A stretch of 64,000 bases of DNA from Bacillus sp. FJAT-29814 (GTDB lineage Bacteria > Bacillota > Bacilli > Bacillales > Cytobacillaceae), in contig NZ_LMTJ01000011.1 of the NCBI RefSeq assembly GCF_001510715.1, forward strand, positions 1-64,000, read 5' to 3'. Of the stretch, positions 44,562 to 54,118 are shown in pieces. Numbering within the stretch: the first letter of the stretch is position 1; each line of letters starts with the position of its first letter. The notes beneath the pieces were generated by a model that was not told the DNA's origin, ran no database searches, and saw only the letters and a program-made list of their open reading frames with translations. The translations under genes were made by a program, and so were the position numbers.

Positions 44562-44903
44562 TTAATCTTCATAATCATACTGACATGACATTTTTATCCA
44601 AACTTCATCAAAAAAATTTTCAATATCCTTCAGTTTAGTGCTTTCTGAATCACCACTATATGAAACTGTAAAGGATTCTCTATAATCTTTTCTAAAAAAT
44701 GATGCTTTACAGTTATATTTAGGAAAGCCAAACTGTTCCAACTTTCCAATATCATATTCAGTTATCTCAATCGTATACTTTTTTCCTGTTTCGTCGCTTA
44801 TTAATTTTGTCCATGTACAAGCATACCAATCGTTATGGGTTTCTGACTCTCTTACTTCCCTTATATACTTATTTCTCTTCAAGGAATTTTCAGTAATTTT
44901 CAT
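44562..44903 (-). CDS. Hypothetical protein
   Basis: 113 residues, acidic C terminus, no recognised motif. It is 6 bp after the zinc-finger gene, so probably cotranscribed. Function unknown. Confidence 0.6.
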   Translation of the reverse strand: MKITENSLKRNKYIREVRESETHNDWYACTWTKLISDETGKKYTIEITEYDIGKLEQFGFPKYNCKASFFRKDYRESFTVSYSGDSESTKLKDIENFFDEVWIKMSCQYDYED

Positions 44904-44909
44904 TTTTCC

Positions 44910-45446
44910 CTACTCCCTGTTTTTCCCTGATTCCCCCATAATATAGGGAGTAATTTTATTTTTTAATTTTGGAATAAGTTGCTTCTCAGTCAATTTTAAT
45001 AGTTTTTCGTTATAAGGATATGTATATTTCTTATTCCCGCATTCCATATTTAAAAGAGTCATTCCATTTACATACCCTTTATAAACATGAACAGCCCCAG
45101 TAAATTCAGTTCCATTCATTCGAAAACCTATTTGGATATATTCATGCTCATACTCATTATTTTTATAAATTCTATCCTTAACTGAAATTATTTTTGGATA
45201 TGTTGGCTTAAATTCAAGTAATTTCCAATCATATCCTTTACTTTGGGCGAACTGTTTCCACATATCAAACCTTCGATAATCATCAATAATTAGACTTGAC
45301 CACATTGCTATGTCCAGACAATTTCGGCAACATTTACTATGCTCTTGAACTGAAAAAGAATAACTTCTTTCATTTTCAATTTTAGTAGAGGTAGTTGTTA
45401 ACAACTCTCTTTCCTTTCCGCATTTAAAGCATTTTCCAATCGCCAT
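44910..45446 (-). CDS. Hypothetical zinc-binding protein
   Basis: 178 residues from MAIGKC (GGAGGG 4 bp upstream). Two Cys pairs, CFKCGKE near the start and CCRNC about 30 residues later, suggest one zinc ribbon. The rest is not recognised. Second gene after the Nmad3-like gene, 47 bp away. Confidence 0.65.
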   Translation of the reverse strand: MAIGKCFKCGKERELLTTTSTKIENERSYSFSVQEHSKCCRNCLDIAMWSSLIIDDYRRFDMWKQFAQSKGYDWKLLEFKPTYPKIISVKDRIYKNNEYEHEYIQIGFRMNGTEFTGAVHVYKGYVNGMTLLNMECGNKKYTYPYNEKLLKLTEKQLIPKLKNKITPYIMGESGKNRE

Positions 45447-45493
45447 ATTACCCTCCAATTCCTCCGTTCTAAATTTGTTTCAAATAATAATTC

Positions 45494-46339
45494 CTATTCG
45501 TATATTAAGCATGAAGTAATCAAATTTTCTGCCCATGCAACAACTTCTGGATTACCGCTGATATACATTTCCTGATCCCCTCTTCCGTTTGTCTGCATTT
45601 CAATTTTTCCATTGGGCAATTCATTCCAAATTTTTATATCATGAGTAAATTGGTCTTGCTCTCCTCTAAATGCAGGCGGTAATTCCCAAAACGACCTACT
45701 TTTTGCGGTAGGTTTAGTCAGTACGAGCTTTTCATCATACATGAAAGAACCCCACCCTGGCTTATCTGAATGAGTAGAAAATGCTTTTGTTGCTATGTAA
45801 ACACTATTACGATCATTTCCATAATCTTTCCTTTTCTTTATATGAGGATGATATTTTGTCCAAGATGGTACTGGGTTCCTGGCTCTTATATCAAATACTC
45901 TATCTACCTCTAAATATCCAAAAATAGCATGAATATCTGGAGCTGTTTTATTATATTTCCATTCTCCGTTAATTTTTCTTGCCTCTTTAAACCAACCAAA
46001 GAATAGAAATATATCTCCTTTACCTACATCTCGATTATGCAATGTACCTTGCGAAGTTCCAGCCTGTCCAAATAATCCCCTCCAATTATTAGGCCTTTCC
46101 TTTTTAATTGATTTTTGTAAATCTGGATCTAAATGTGCTTCTGAGTATAGATTTATGCCTAAATCTTTCATTACTTTTAGGTAACTCTTTGTTGGTGAGT
46201 AAATAAGATTCTTATAGAAATCGCCCGAATCAGCCCTTGGAATTGGTAACGAAACAAATTTATCATCCATTATAGGGCTTGGCTTCCCTCCCGTTGTTCC
46301 ATCAAAGCCTTTTCTACTTAATATCACCTTTCTCCCCAT
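45494..46339 (-). CDS. Putative Nmad3 (nucleotide modification associated domain 3) protein
   Basis: 281 residues. The opening VILSRKGFDGTTGGKPSPIM followed by VSLPIPRADSG is, from memory, the signature of Nmad3, a domain predicted computationally to work with DNA base modification systems. Full length for that domain; WGSFMYDEKLVLTKPTAKSR and SFWELPPAF are also typical. No obvious modification partner is in this operon, and the three genes after it are unrecognised. Biochemical role unproven. Confidence 0.7.
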   Translation of the reverse strand: MGRKVILSRKGFDGTTGGKPSPIMDDKFVSLPIPRADSGDFYKNLIYSPTKSYLKVMKDLGINLYSEAHLDPDLQKSIKKERPNNWRGLFGQAGTSQGTLHNRDVGKGDIFLFFGWFKEARKINGEWKYNKTAPDIHAIFGYLEVDRVFDIRARNPVPSWTKYHPHIKKRKDYGNDRNSVYIATKAFSTHSDKPGWGSFMYDEKLVLTKPTAKSRSFWELPPAFRGEQDQFTHDIKIWNELPNGKIEMQTNGRGDQEMYISGNPEVVAWAENLITSCLIYE

Positions 46340-46363
46340 TTCCTCACTCCACTCTTTTTGGAA

Positions 46364-46385
46364 ACCATTATATACTATATATGGT
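46364..46385 (-). promoter_or_regulatory. Dyad over the -10 of the Nmad3 operon promoter
   Basis: ACCATTATATACTATATATGGT is a near-perfect inverted repeat and contains TATAAT on the minus strand, about 25 bp ahead of the Nmad3-like start. Position suggests an operator; regulator not visible. Confidence 0.4.
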
Positions 46386-46540
46386 AATATATTTAATTAG
46401 ATTTTTACAGAAGAGATAATCAAATGAGTTCGTTGTAAGACCCTTATCGTGAGAAGTACAAGGAATACCTTATTACACAATTTTTTAATGTTTGAATGAA
46501 GAGGCCTATGGACTTTATTATGTTGAGGTGGAAATAATTT

Positions 46541-47428
46541 ATGAGAGTTTTATGTGAATGGATTATTAAATTACCTTACAGGTTTGGGAAAAGCGAAGAT
46601 TTTGAATTTCATCCTGTTAATATTGATGAAATATCCCTAATCCCTATATCTTTACAGGATAAGAACTATTTTAATGGGTTAAAAGTTCAATATGAAACCA
46701 ACATGCCTGATGAAATTATTCCCAAAGATTTACACGATTACCATAAAACTCTTGACTTTAAATTAACTGTTTCCAAGAGAGTCGGTCACGCAGTTAATAT
46801 TTACAATTCTTCACTAACTTCATTCCTGAATAACTTTACAATTGGCAATTTATTTAATGGTGAAGATTTTACAACTGGATATATCATGAAAATTTATAAC
46901 GATGAAAATATAATTTTTGACGGATTAGATGCTTTAAATTCAATACCTGTAATTACCAAGGAAGATTATAATAAACTTATACAAAAAGTCATTAATCCGC
47001 ATCCCTCGGTCTCACATCAATTTATTAAATTGGCGAATGTATTTTTGGAAAATGGATATTTTGATATGGCTTTATTGAATTTAGCAATGTCGTTAGAGTC
47101 ACTCGTTAAAAAAACAGTTTATTCAAATGGAATTTCTTCTCATGATTTAGTTAGTGAGAAAGGATATGTAGTAAAATTTTTCCACTTAGGTTTAAAACTT
47201 TCAAAAGGGTATTCTTTAATGGAAAAAAACAAAGAATTGTTTAATAGTATCAAGGTTATAACTGACTTAAGAAATCATGTAGCCCATGGCAACACCATTA
47301 AATTGTATTCTGATTTTAAAGGGTGGTCAGACGATATGTTATTTTCATATATTGAGGACTTAATTTGGGATGGGGAAGATATTATCGAACTAATCGAATC
47401 ATTAGTTACAATAAATGAAACGATTTAA
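46541..47428 (+). CDS. HEPN-domain protein 1
   Basis: 295 residues. The C-terminal part (about 150-290) is all helical and ends in DLRNHVAHG, an R-x4-H motif (R244, H249) with the polar residue after R as in ApeA/Abi HEPN RNases. The N-terminal 150 residues are not recognised. GAGGTGG precedes the ATG. Followed 84 bp later by a second HEPN gene in the same direction. HEPN proteins often cleave RNA in phage defence or toxin-antitoxin systems; the activity here is inferred only from the motif. Confidence 0.7.
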   Translation: MRVLCEWIIKLPYRFGKSEDFEFHPVNIDEISLIPISLQDKNYFNGLKVQYETNMPDEIIPKDLHDYHKTLDFKLTVSKRVGHAVNIYNSSLTSFLNNFTIGNLFNGEDFTTGYIMKIYNDENIIFDGLDALNSIPVITKEDYNKLIQKVINPHPSVSHQFIKLANVFLENGYFDMALLNLAMSLESLVKKTVYSNGISSHDLVSEKGYVVKFFHLGLKLSKGYSLMEKNKELFNSIKVITDLRNHVAHGNTIKLYSDFKGWSDDMLFSYIEDLIWDGEDIIELIESLVTINETI

Positions 47429-47512
47429 TTACTATCATAGAAATTAAGAAATTATTACATAAAAAACCCTTGTTTATAAAATTTATGTAATAAGTATTTT
47501 AAGAGGTGGAAT

Positions 47513-48661
47513 ATGAACTCGCTACTAATAAGGTTTGTAGTTCCTTTAGAAAATGGATCAATGCATGGTCCAGCATTTCATAGATGGTTACCAGATGGAG
47601 AACAACACTCGTTGAATTTTGTAACTAAAGATAAAAGTTCTTCACTAAGAATTTGGTTCAAACGTTTTGGATTTAGTGAAAATTCAGAAATGATTAGGTT
47701 TAATATAACAAAAAATCAGGTGGACCCTAATATTATGAGAAGACAGGGGGTTCTTCAAGGTGGACCGCTATTTGGTGAATTAATGTTGAATTTAAAAATA
47801 TTAACCGAAGAAGAAATAGAGATATTCAAAGAAAACTTGAACTATAATAATAATGACATAAATCAAAGTGCATATGAACGTGTCGGTGAAAAAGTCGTTG
47901 CTTTGATTGAGGAGCCTATAAATAAATTATTAAATCTTTTACGCTTTCAATACGGACAACATTGGCTTCCTTCCGCACCCGTTTGGGATAAAAGGAATGA
48001 GAGCATTGGAGGCTTTTGTCAAAATTTAAAAATGCAATGGAGTATAGATAGTGGTATTTCCTGGAATAAATTCATTCCAAATACCCCAAGGGTTTATCTT
48101 AAAGGATTGAAACCACCTAAAGAATGGTTCAGGGAATTTTTAACTAAAGAAGATTGGAATTCACTTCAATTTAAAATATCTGAGGAGGATTCCATATCTT
48201 TTGGAGCAAAAATAATTATGGAAGCCCGTAGTTATTTTGAAATAGGAGACAATCCATCATATTCATTTGTTTTAGGTGTTTCTGGGTTGGAAATAGCTAT
48301 AGAAGAGTTATTTACTTATAAAAAAAGGAATAATGATATAAATTGGCTCACTACAATAAATATCATTTCAAGAAAGCATTTTAATAAAAGATTTAAGGAA
48401 TTGGGTTTGGCTAAGAAGGTAAGGATACTCGGCATGTTAGAGGAGAAACTTTCTGGATGGATAGATGATTGTACAGGAGCTATCTCAACCAGAAATGCAA
48501 TTGTTCATAAAGGTGAACGAATTTATTATTCTGAAATTGCACATAAGCAATTTAACGCATTGGTTCATACTACAGGAACCCTTATTTTAAATCCACTAAT
48601 TAAATACCCAAGATATACTGGTCTAAATACTTTATTATCAGAAGAAGAATGGAATCGATAA
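47513..48661 (+). CDS. HEPN-domain protein 2
   Basis: 382 residues. C-terminal half contains GLEIAIEELF and STRNAIVHKG, an R-x4-H motif (R327, H332) in the HEPN arrangement. The N-terminal 200 residues are unrecognised (opens LLIRFVVPLENG) and could be a sensor or substrate-binding part. AGAGGTGG is 4 bp from the ATG. Confidence 0.68.
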   Translation: MNSLLIRFVVPLENGSMHGPAFHRWLPDGEQHSLNFVTKDKSSSLRIWFKRFGFSENSEMIRFNITKNQVDPNIMRRQGVLQGGPLFGELMLNLKILTEEEIEIFKENLNYNNNDINQSAYERVGEKVVALIEEPINKLLNLLRFQYGQHWLPSAPVWDKRNESIGGFCQNLKMQWSIDSGISWNKFIPNTPRVYLKGLKPPKEWFREFLTKEDWNSLQFKISEEDSISFGAKIIMEARSYFEIGDNPSYSFVLGVSGLEIAIEELFTYKKRNNDINWLTTINIISRKHFNKRFKELGLAKKVRILGMLEEKLSGWIDDCTGAISTRNAIVHKGERIYYSEIAHKQFNALVHTTGTLILNPLIKYPRYTGLNTLLSEEEWNR

Positions 48662-49217
48662 AAACTAATCTACTCTATTCAAACATAAAATTTTTAAAAA
48701 AAGGCTTATCCTAAATATAAGTGGTTCGATAATGTGAAGAAAATCCAAATTCAAAGTGAAATTTTCGTTAAAAAACAGTGGTAATAACTTAAATATTTGC
48801 ATTTATTTCACCACATAAAAACGCTTGGAATCCAAGCGTTTTTCATTATATTTAATACTTTGTTTTGTTAATCTTTCTTAAATGCTTTGATAATCTTTCT
48901 TATAAACAACTTCTTCTCATGATTACCATACTCAATAAAATTGAAAAACAGGTCTTTGTTTATGACCCAAACAGGACTGTCCTTAATAATACACTCTGGC
49001 AACGGGTAGGGCGGAGTCTTTTTGTTTTGAGGACTTGTTGTTCCTTTTAGAGATTTTCGAAACAAGGAAGTTAAGGAGCCACAAGATTAAGTTCATTCGT
49101 GTTTCCAGATTTCACTCCATTAGAGGAAAAATGCTGTTATAATAGCTTATATAACTGGAATATTTTTACTGAAAGTGAAGTAATCATGGGATAAACATTC
49201 AAAAGGAGGGCTGTGTA
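48662..49217. other. Intergenic region with a terminator and a doubtful minus-strand frame
   Basis: AAAAACGCTTGG/CCAAGCGTTTTT (48817-48843) is a strong bidirectional terminator. On the minus strand, 48868-49065 encodes 65 residues ending SPVWVINKDLFFNFIEYGNH and so on, right before that terminator. It could be the truncated end of a gene. No ribosome site is visible and the family is unknown. Confidence 0.5.
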
Positions 49218-49808
49218 ATGAATTTTGGGCGGGCTTTCACAAAAATATTTTATAGGGAAGCATCGAAGGTAGTAGATCAAAGGATGAAAGATAAAAGACT
49301 GGAAAGACATTTGCAAGAATTGGAAGCTAAATACGCCGAAGAGCAAAAACAGAATGAGGTTATTCATCAGCAAAAAGTGAAAAGGTTGGAACATAAAATT
49401 GAAATCACCGAGGACTATTTGCGTAACGAAGTAAAGGTGTTGGAGCTGTTCGAACGAAAAAAGAAAACCATCAAAAAGTGGTTCTACCAAAATTATTGGC
49501 TCAAAACGATAAGTGAAAGAAGACCTGCCAATTACAGTGAAATCAAAATGACAGATGAACAAAAACGAGAATTATTGAACAAGTTAAAATTAAAGCCCAA
49601 ACACTATGTCCCGCATGGCATCTTAAATGAATTGACGGAAGATGCTACCTTGGAATTCATCATTGAAAATACATCTGTCATAAAGGAACTGCGTGAGCGA
49701 CAAGACAAAGAGGGTTACAATCTGTATATCGCCAATCATGGTATAAGAACAAGCACCACGATTTGTTTTGGATTAGTTATTAAGGATGATGCAAAACAAC
49801 CTTTCTGA
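49218..49808 (+). CDS. Coiled-coil protein of unknown function
   Basis: 196 residues with a long charged helix (about 25-95, RLERHLQELEAKYAEEQKQN and on) and a C-terminal region ending HGIRTSTTICFGLVIKDD. AAAGGAGGG precedes the ATG. Followed by a terminator-like hairpin (49844-49885, with TTTTTTT) and then the truncated hsdM. Function not recognised. Confidence 0.65.
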   Translation: MNFGRAFTKIFYREASKVVDQRMKDKRLERHLQELEAKYAEEQKQNEVIHQQKVKRLEHKIEITEDYLRNEVKVLELFERKKKTIKKWFYQNYWLKTISERRPANYSEIKMTDEQKRELLNKLKLKPKHYVPHGILNELTEDATLEFIIENTSVIKELRERQDKEGYNLYIANHGIRTSTTICFGLVIKDDAKQPF

Positions 49809-50040
49809 TGGTAGGAAGAATGACATTCGAATAGTGTTATACAGGCAACAGAATTGGAGGATTCTCCATTTTTGTTGCTTTTTTTATTGTTTTTTTGGAC
49901 TCGAACGTGGTCGAACCGTTGAAGTATCGCCACCTGCTTGCATATTCGTTAAAATTGACTATAGATAAATCAATTTGAATTTTTCTGATTCGAAAAAAAT
50001 CAAATTGAATCAGTTTGATGCGAGAAAAGGAGCGAAACCA

Positions 50041-50427
50041 ATGGTAACATTCCAAAACAAAGCCACTTTAATTATGAAGGTAGCAGACATTCTGCGTGGC
50101 GTATTTAAACCAGAAGAATACGATAAAATCATTTTGCCGATGGTGCTGTTAAAGCGTTTTGACAGTGTGTTGGCAGATGATAAAAAGGAAATCTTGGAGG
50201 GAGCAGAGGATTTAAAAGAAAATCCAAATGCGAAGGAAACTTTAAAAGAACTGTTTGGATTAAAGGTCGTCAATGATTCCCCATTTACCTTCGAGAAGCC
50301 CGAACAAGACCACGAACACTTTAAAGAAAACTTCAAGAAATACCTCAATTCCTACTCCGATAACGTAAAAAACACCATTCGGGCCTTCCAATTTGAGGCC
50401 TCTATCACGCTTTTTCCCAAATATTGA
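50041..50427 (+). pseudogene. hsdM: Truncated hsdM (type I restriction-modification methyltransferase)
   Basis: Begins VTFQNKATLIMKVADILRGV and ILPMVLLKRFDSVL, the N-terminal HsdM helical domain, behind AAGGAG. The match stops at NTIRAFQFEASI after about 122 residues, where the cassette repeat begins, and the frame ends 6 codons later. The whole methyltransferase domain is lost and no hsdS or hsdR follows. Confidence 0.85.
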
Positions 50428-50545
50428 TGCGTCAGCCCGTAAGGGCTGTACATTTTTATTCTCACTGAGAGGGGAGAATGAAAATGTTTATTATGAGGGG
50501 GAAAATGAGGAAAATTCAGTTACATAGTAGGGTTAAGGATTAAGG
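50405..50545. repeat. Cassette boundary repeat, copy 2
   Basis: Shares CACGCTTTTT, GTTGATG/ATTGATG, AGCCC...GGGCTGT, TTTTTATTCTCACTG, AAAATGTTTATT and GTTACATAGTAG with copy 1 in the same order. It begins inside the truncated hsdM and lies at the 3' end of the next minus-strand cluster. Confidence 0.75.
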
Positions 50546-50612
50546 TTTTATCTAAGGCTTGAAAGTACAACAGATAGTTAAACAATTCTATCTGGTTTAT
50601 AGGAAACCTTTT

Positions 50613-51131
50613 TCAATGGTTCCTATGCCATGCGGCTACTGCTTTTGCATATTCTGCTTTTTTTAACTTTAGAGCTTCATCAATCTTGGATGTTAGTTGC
50701 ATATCTTCAATATTTAAAACTTCCATGATCTTTTGCATATTATTGGTTACTGCTAACTTTCTAACGTATTCCTCCATATTTATAGATTTATTCCGATTAT
50801 AAAACGAAGATAGACTATCTCTTTCAACTCTTATTTCCTTTGCTAATGCCCAAATTTCTTTTTTATTTTTGGCAGAGGCAAAGTAAGTAAGCCATTCCTC
50901 CATGTACCGTTCTTCAAAATAGTTTTTTATTTCTTCATCCAATTTTTTTAATCTCTCTCTTTCTTCAGCCTCTTTAATTTTGGCTAACTTTTCCTTCTCA
51001 GCACATTCAGAACAGTTTATTGTTCGATGTTCTCTTCGCCTATTCCAGACATCCATCTCAACCACTTCCGTATATGTACCTTTACCACAGCTACATGGAT
51101 AATCTCTACTGTACATTTCTTCCCAACTCAT
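50613..51131 (-). CDS. Hypothetical zinc-finger and helical protein
   Basis: 172 residues. CSCGKGTYTEV and CSECAEKEK form a likely zinc ribbon (four Cys), followed by a charged coiled-coil (about 45-75) and a helical C terminus. AGAGAGG precedes the ATG. Last gene of the minus-strand cluster. Not recognised. Confidence 0.62.
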   Translation of the reverse strand: MSWEEMYSRDYPCSCGKGTYTEVVEMDVWNRRREHRTINCSECAEKEKLAKIKEAEERERLKKLDEEIKNYFEERYMEEWLTYFASAKNKKEIWALAKEIRVERDSLSSFYNRNKSINMEEYVRKLAVTNNMQKIMEVLNIEDMQLTSKIDEALKLKKAEYAKAVAAWHRNH

Positions 51132-51297
51132 ATTTATCCTCTCTTTTCCATAAAAAAATCAAAACCGTCATTTCCCTATTTGATTTTCATTTTTGTTTTT
51201 CCATCTACCAATCTAATCCCAAACATGTAATACTTCCCAATGTAGGTGAATGTCTTGTGTGTATGTCGGGAGAAACTTTTTCATAATCCCAATTACT

Positions 51298-52485
51298 TTA
51301 TTCATCTAAATCATCAATAAAAGTAATTTCAACTTTCCTATTAGTAAAATCATAATCATAAACAGGTGTAACGATGCTTGCACCATGTTTTTCAAGCCAA
51401 GAATAATAAAGGAGCCTTAAATCACGTTTATCCATATCGAGTGATGCATATTCAGGAAGGATTCCTTCCTTTATTAGCCTATTTAAGTGGTACGATACAA
51501 GGTTATCCTTGTTTTGTTTATAAGGATTTGTAAAATGTTCACCGAATTTTTCAAAATCATATCTAAAATCTCGTAATTTCTTAACAGTATAAGTCCTTGG
51601 ATAAGGATATATGCTAAGGTCTATATTATTCATATTTTGTAGATTTTGATGGATTTCTTGAATAGCGGGTTTTAATTTATTCAAAAAGTTAATGTAAAGT
51701 TCATTGTCCGATGGAAATTTCATTGGTGCTTCGAACAATTCAATTAGTTCCTCAATAACCTCTTTATAGCCGTAATTTCCGAATCTTTTTTGGTTTTCCT
51801 CTTTCAAAATTAATAAATGTGTTAGTGGATCGTTTTCATTTTTTATAGATATCTTGCTCCAATTATTGTTATGATCTTTTTCCTGTCTTTTAATTTCTTT
51901 TACATATTCTTCAAGTAGTAAGTAACGTTTTTTAGCATATTTGATAAGTAGATCGAAAGAGATTGACAATTCCCTATTGGGTTCTCCTGGTTTATTGCTG
52001 TATAGGTAAACACTAAAATCACCTTTCCCATGCTTAGATGACCATGAAGCATAATATTTGGATTCGGATTCACTTCCGTCAAAACTGGTCAGATTTACAG
52101 GGTGGGCCGCAAATGATGCTCGCAGATGGGAAAAATATTGATCATCTGAAATTCCCTTTTGGAAGATACTTTTATCTTTGACAAGAAAATAGTTCTTTTT
52201 GTTATAAAGAACTCTGTAAATCTGTTGAATAGCTTCTGAAAGCAAATCTATTAAAGAGATGAATTGCATCACGTTTATCGATTGAATATCATCATTATCA
52301 TGGTGAATGTTCACATTCGGCATTCCGTTCACGACAATGTGGAGCCAGTCTTTTGCAGAGAAAATGACATTGATTTTATTCTTTCCGTCAAAATTACTGT
52401 ATCTTTTTATCAAGAAATCACTGTGATCATTAATTGCTTGCTTGAAGTCATCTAATATAGCTAATTCAAGAAAATCTAATTTCAA
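51298..52485 (-). CDS. Hypothetical protein, possible HEPN-like motif
   Basis: 395 residues from a TTG start (AAGGAGAG upstream). SHLRASFAAHPVNL holds an R-x5-H spacing that resembles HEPN nucleases, and a helical coiled-coil follows. The C terminus ends with an acidic YDYDFTNRKVEITFIDDLDE. No family recognised; the motif alone is weak. Confidence 0.6.
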   Translation of the reverse strand: MKLDFLELAILDDFKQAINDHSDFLIKRYSNFDGKNKINVIFSAKDWLHIVVNGMPNVNIHHDNDDIQSINVMQFISLIDLLSEAIQQIYRVLYNKKNYFLVKDKSIFQKGISDDQYFSHLRASFAAHPVNLTSFDGSESESKYYASWSSKHGKGDFSVYLYSNKPGEPNRELSISFDLLIKYAKKRYLLLEEYVKEIKRQEKDHNNNWSKISIKNENDPLTHLLILKEENQKRFGNYGYKEVIEELIELFEAPMKFPSDNELYINFLNKLKPAIQEIHQNLQNMNNIDLSIYPYPRTYTVKKLRDFRYDFEKFGEHFTNPYKQNKDNLVSYHLNRLIKEGILPEYASLDMDKRDLRLLYYSWLEKHGASIVTPVYDYDFTNRKVEITFIDDLDE

Positions 52486-52519
52486 CTTTTTTCTCTCCTT
52501 ATTTATCGCTACTGATTAA

Positions 52520-53055
52520 TTAACCTTTAATGTTTACTTTCCAAATTAAATGTGTGTCTTTAAGAGATTCTTTTTCAGTACGGTATATCTCTCTAAAATA
52601 ATTCAATCTTAAATGACCTTCTAATAAGTGAAATGGAATGCCCAATTTCATATTTCTTTCATTCAAATAAAACGTTTCCTTGTTTTCAAGGACTATGATA
52701 GGAACTGGCCAGGTCATAAGTTTAAGCATATAATCTTGCAACCAGCTCTTATTGTTACGTTTGTAAAGCTGATATCCAAATTATTGATCCAACTATCATC
52801 AAAGGACTTTATTAGATGGTATATATCCTCTTTAGCCCACTTTTCATTGGTAAATTGCATCTTGTTAAAATTCAGGAAGGAATAATCCGAAACTACGCAT
52901 GTATAGTGTCTGTATATCCAATTTTCAAGCACACAGTCAGGTATATTAGAAGCCAATGAACCTACTCTTCCTTTATAGAACTCAAAAGATTCCTTTTCCA
53001 AAGTATTATTGCCTTTTGGCAAAAGAAGTTTTAAAAACTTATTTGGTTTATTCAT
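52520..53055 (-). pseudogene. Frameshifted gene of unknown family
   Basis: The frame from MNKPNKFLKLLLPK (53055, GAGGAGAGG upstream) runs to a stop near 52714. A second frame starting SWLQDYMLKLMTWPVPIIVL continues to 52520 and includes IPFHLLEGHLRLNYFR, which looks like a conserved family motif. The two frames overlap and are offset by one base near 52740, so one gene of about 178 residues has been broken. Overlaps the start of the next gene upstream by a few bases. Confidence 0.7.
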
Positions 53056-53072
53056 AGTCCTCTCCTCGGATT

Positions 53073-54072
53073 TCACCTTAATCTATATGCAATATCTATA
53101 TATGGGCGTATTTGTTCAAAATCATCTACCCATTCCAATCTTATGTAGGCCTCATGAGAATATTTATTATTTTCATAATCTTGTCTATCAAAACCTCTAC
53201 CAATCACTTTATCTATTTCCTCTTGATATCTTAGTCCTAATCTTTCTTCTTTCTTTCCGATATGGAGTATAAAGTGTCTTTGCCTTTGAATTGATAAAGT
53301 AGAAAATTTAGGCTTCCCATGACGTTTGTAACCAATACCATCTCTTGTTTCTGCATCCTCTATATCACTGTACCCAGCTTCATTCCATATATAATTATGA
53401 ATTTTTCTTGCCATTTGTTGAGCTTTTACTCTCTCAAACTGCAAAAAGAAATATTCATTGGTCTTCTCTCCGCCTATACAATTGATAACACAAAACTCTT
53501 CAAACTGTTCTAATAGAAAGCATGTTAATACATCATTGGTTTCCTTAAAAAATTGGAGTTGTTCCTTAAAGAAGGATCTTACCCCTTCCCATGTTATTAA
53601 GATATTTGGATTCACTATTTGATTAATCGCAAATCTCCTTTTATGCCCTTCAAGTTGATTTATTTCTAAATATGATTTTGCTCCTATCTTGGCTTCTATT
53701 AATATTGAGACCGATTCGGAAATAATTGCTCCATCAGGGATATAATACTTTTTCATTTGCTCATTATTTATTAGCCTTTTTGTTTCTGCGATGCCAACTA
53801 CAACCGCCTGTGTTGTCTTTCTATGAAGTTCAGTGGATACTTGATACATATATTCAAATGCATCATTTTCATTTCCGACTAAACCTAACCAGGAGATGAA
53901 TTTTTTTGTTAAGGTGGGAGATGAATTTTTTTGTTAAGGTGGGAGATGAACTTTGTAATACATTTAGGAATGCCTTGGTGGTGTTATTTTCAAGCTGAAG
54001 TTGTTTTAGTTCCTCTAATCCTTTTTTCGTTTGCCCACGATAATAGTGAAAAATATTTTTGTAAATAGACAC
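53073..54072 (-). pseudogene. PD-(D/E)xK-type nuclease gene split by a 25-bp tandem duplication
   Basis: Starts at GTG 54072 (SIYKNIFHYYRGQTKKGLEE). The first frame stops after 67 residues because of the tandem duplication at 53893-53942. Deleting one 25-bp unit leaves 975 bp in one frame, 324 residues, joining KKFIS to WLGLVGNENDAFEYMYQVST. In the restored protein, IPDGAIISES...ILIEAKIG gives D105 and E118-x-K120, a PD-(D/E)xK nuclease signature. As it stands, the nuclease part could only be made from an internal start at 53849. Confidence 0.78.
53893..53951. repeat. 25-bp tandem duplication inside the nuclease gene
   Basis: Two identical 25-bp units, 53893-53917 and 53918-53942, each containing a run of seven T, followed by the first 9 bp of a third copy. 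Copy number 1 keeps the gene in frame and copy number 2 shifts it. Confidence 0.95.
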
Positions 54073-54118
54073 TAAATCACCCTTTTTTCAAATCTTGCAT
54101 AGTCCCATAATTGATTCC

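Noticed and set aside
49975..50040. Upstream extension of the hsdM frame
   Set aside because: The ATG at 50041 has AAGGAG at the right distance and matches the HsdM start; the upstream codons do not.
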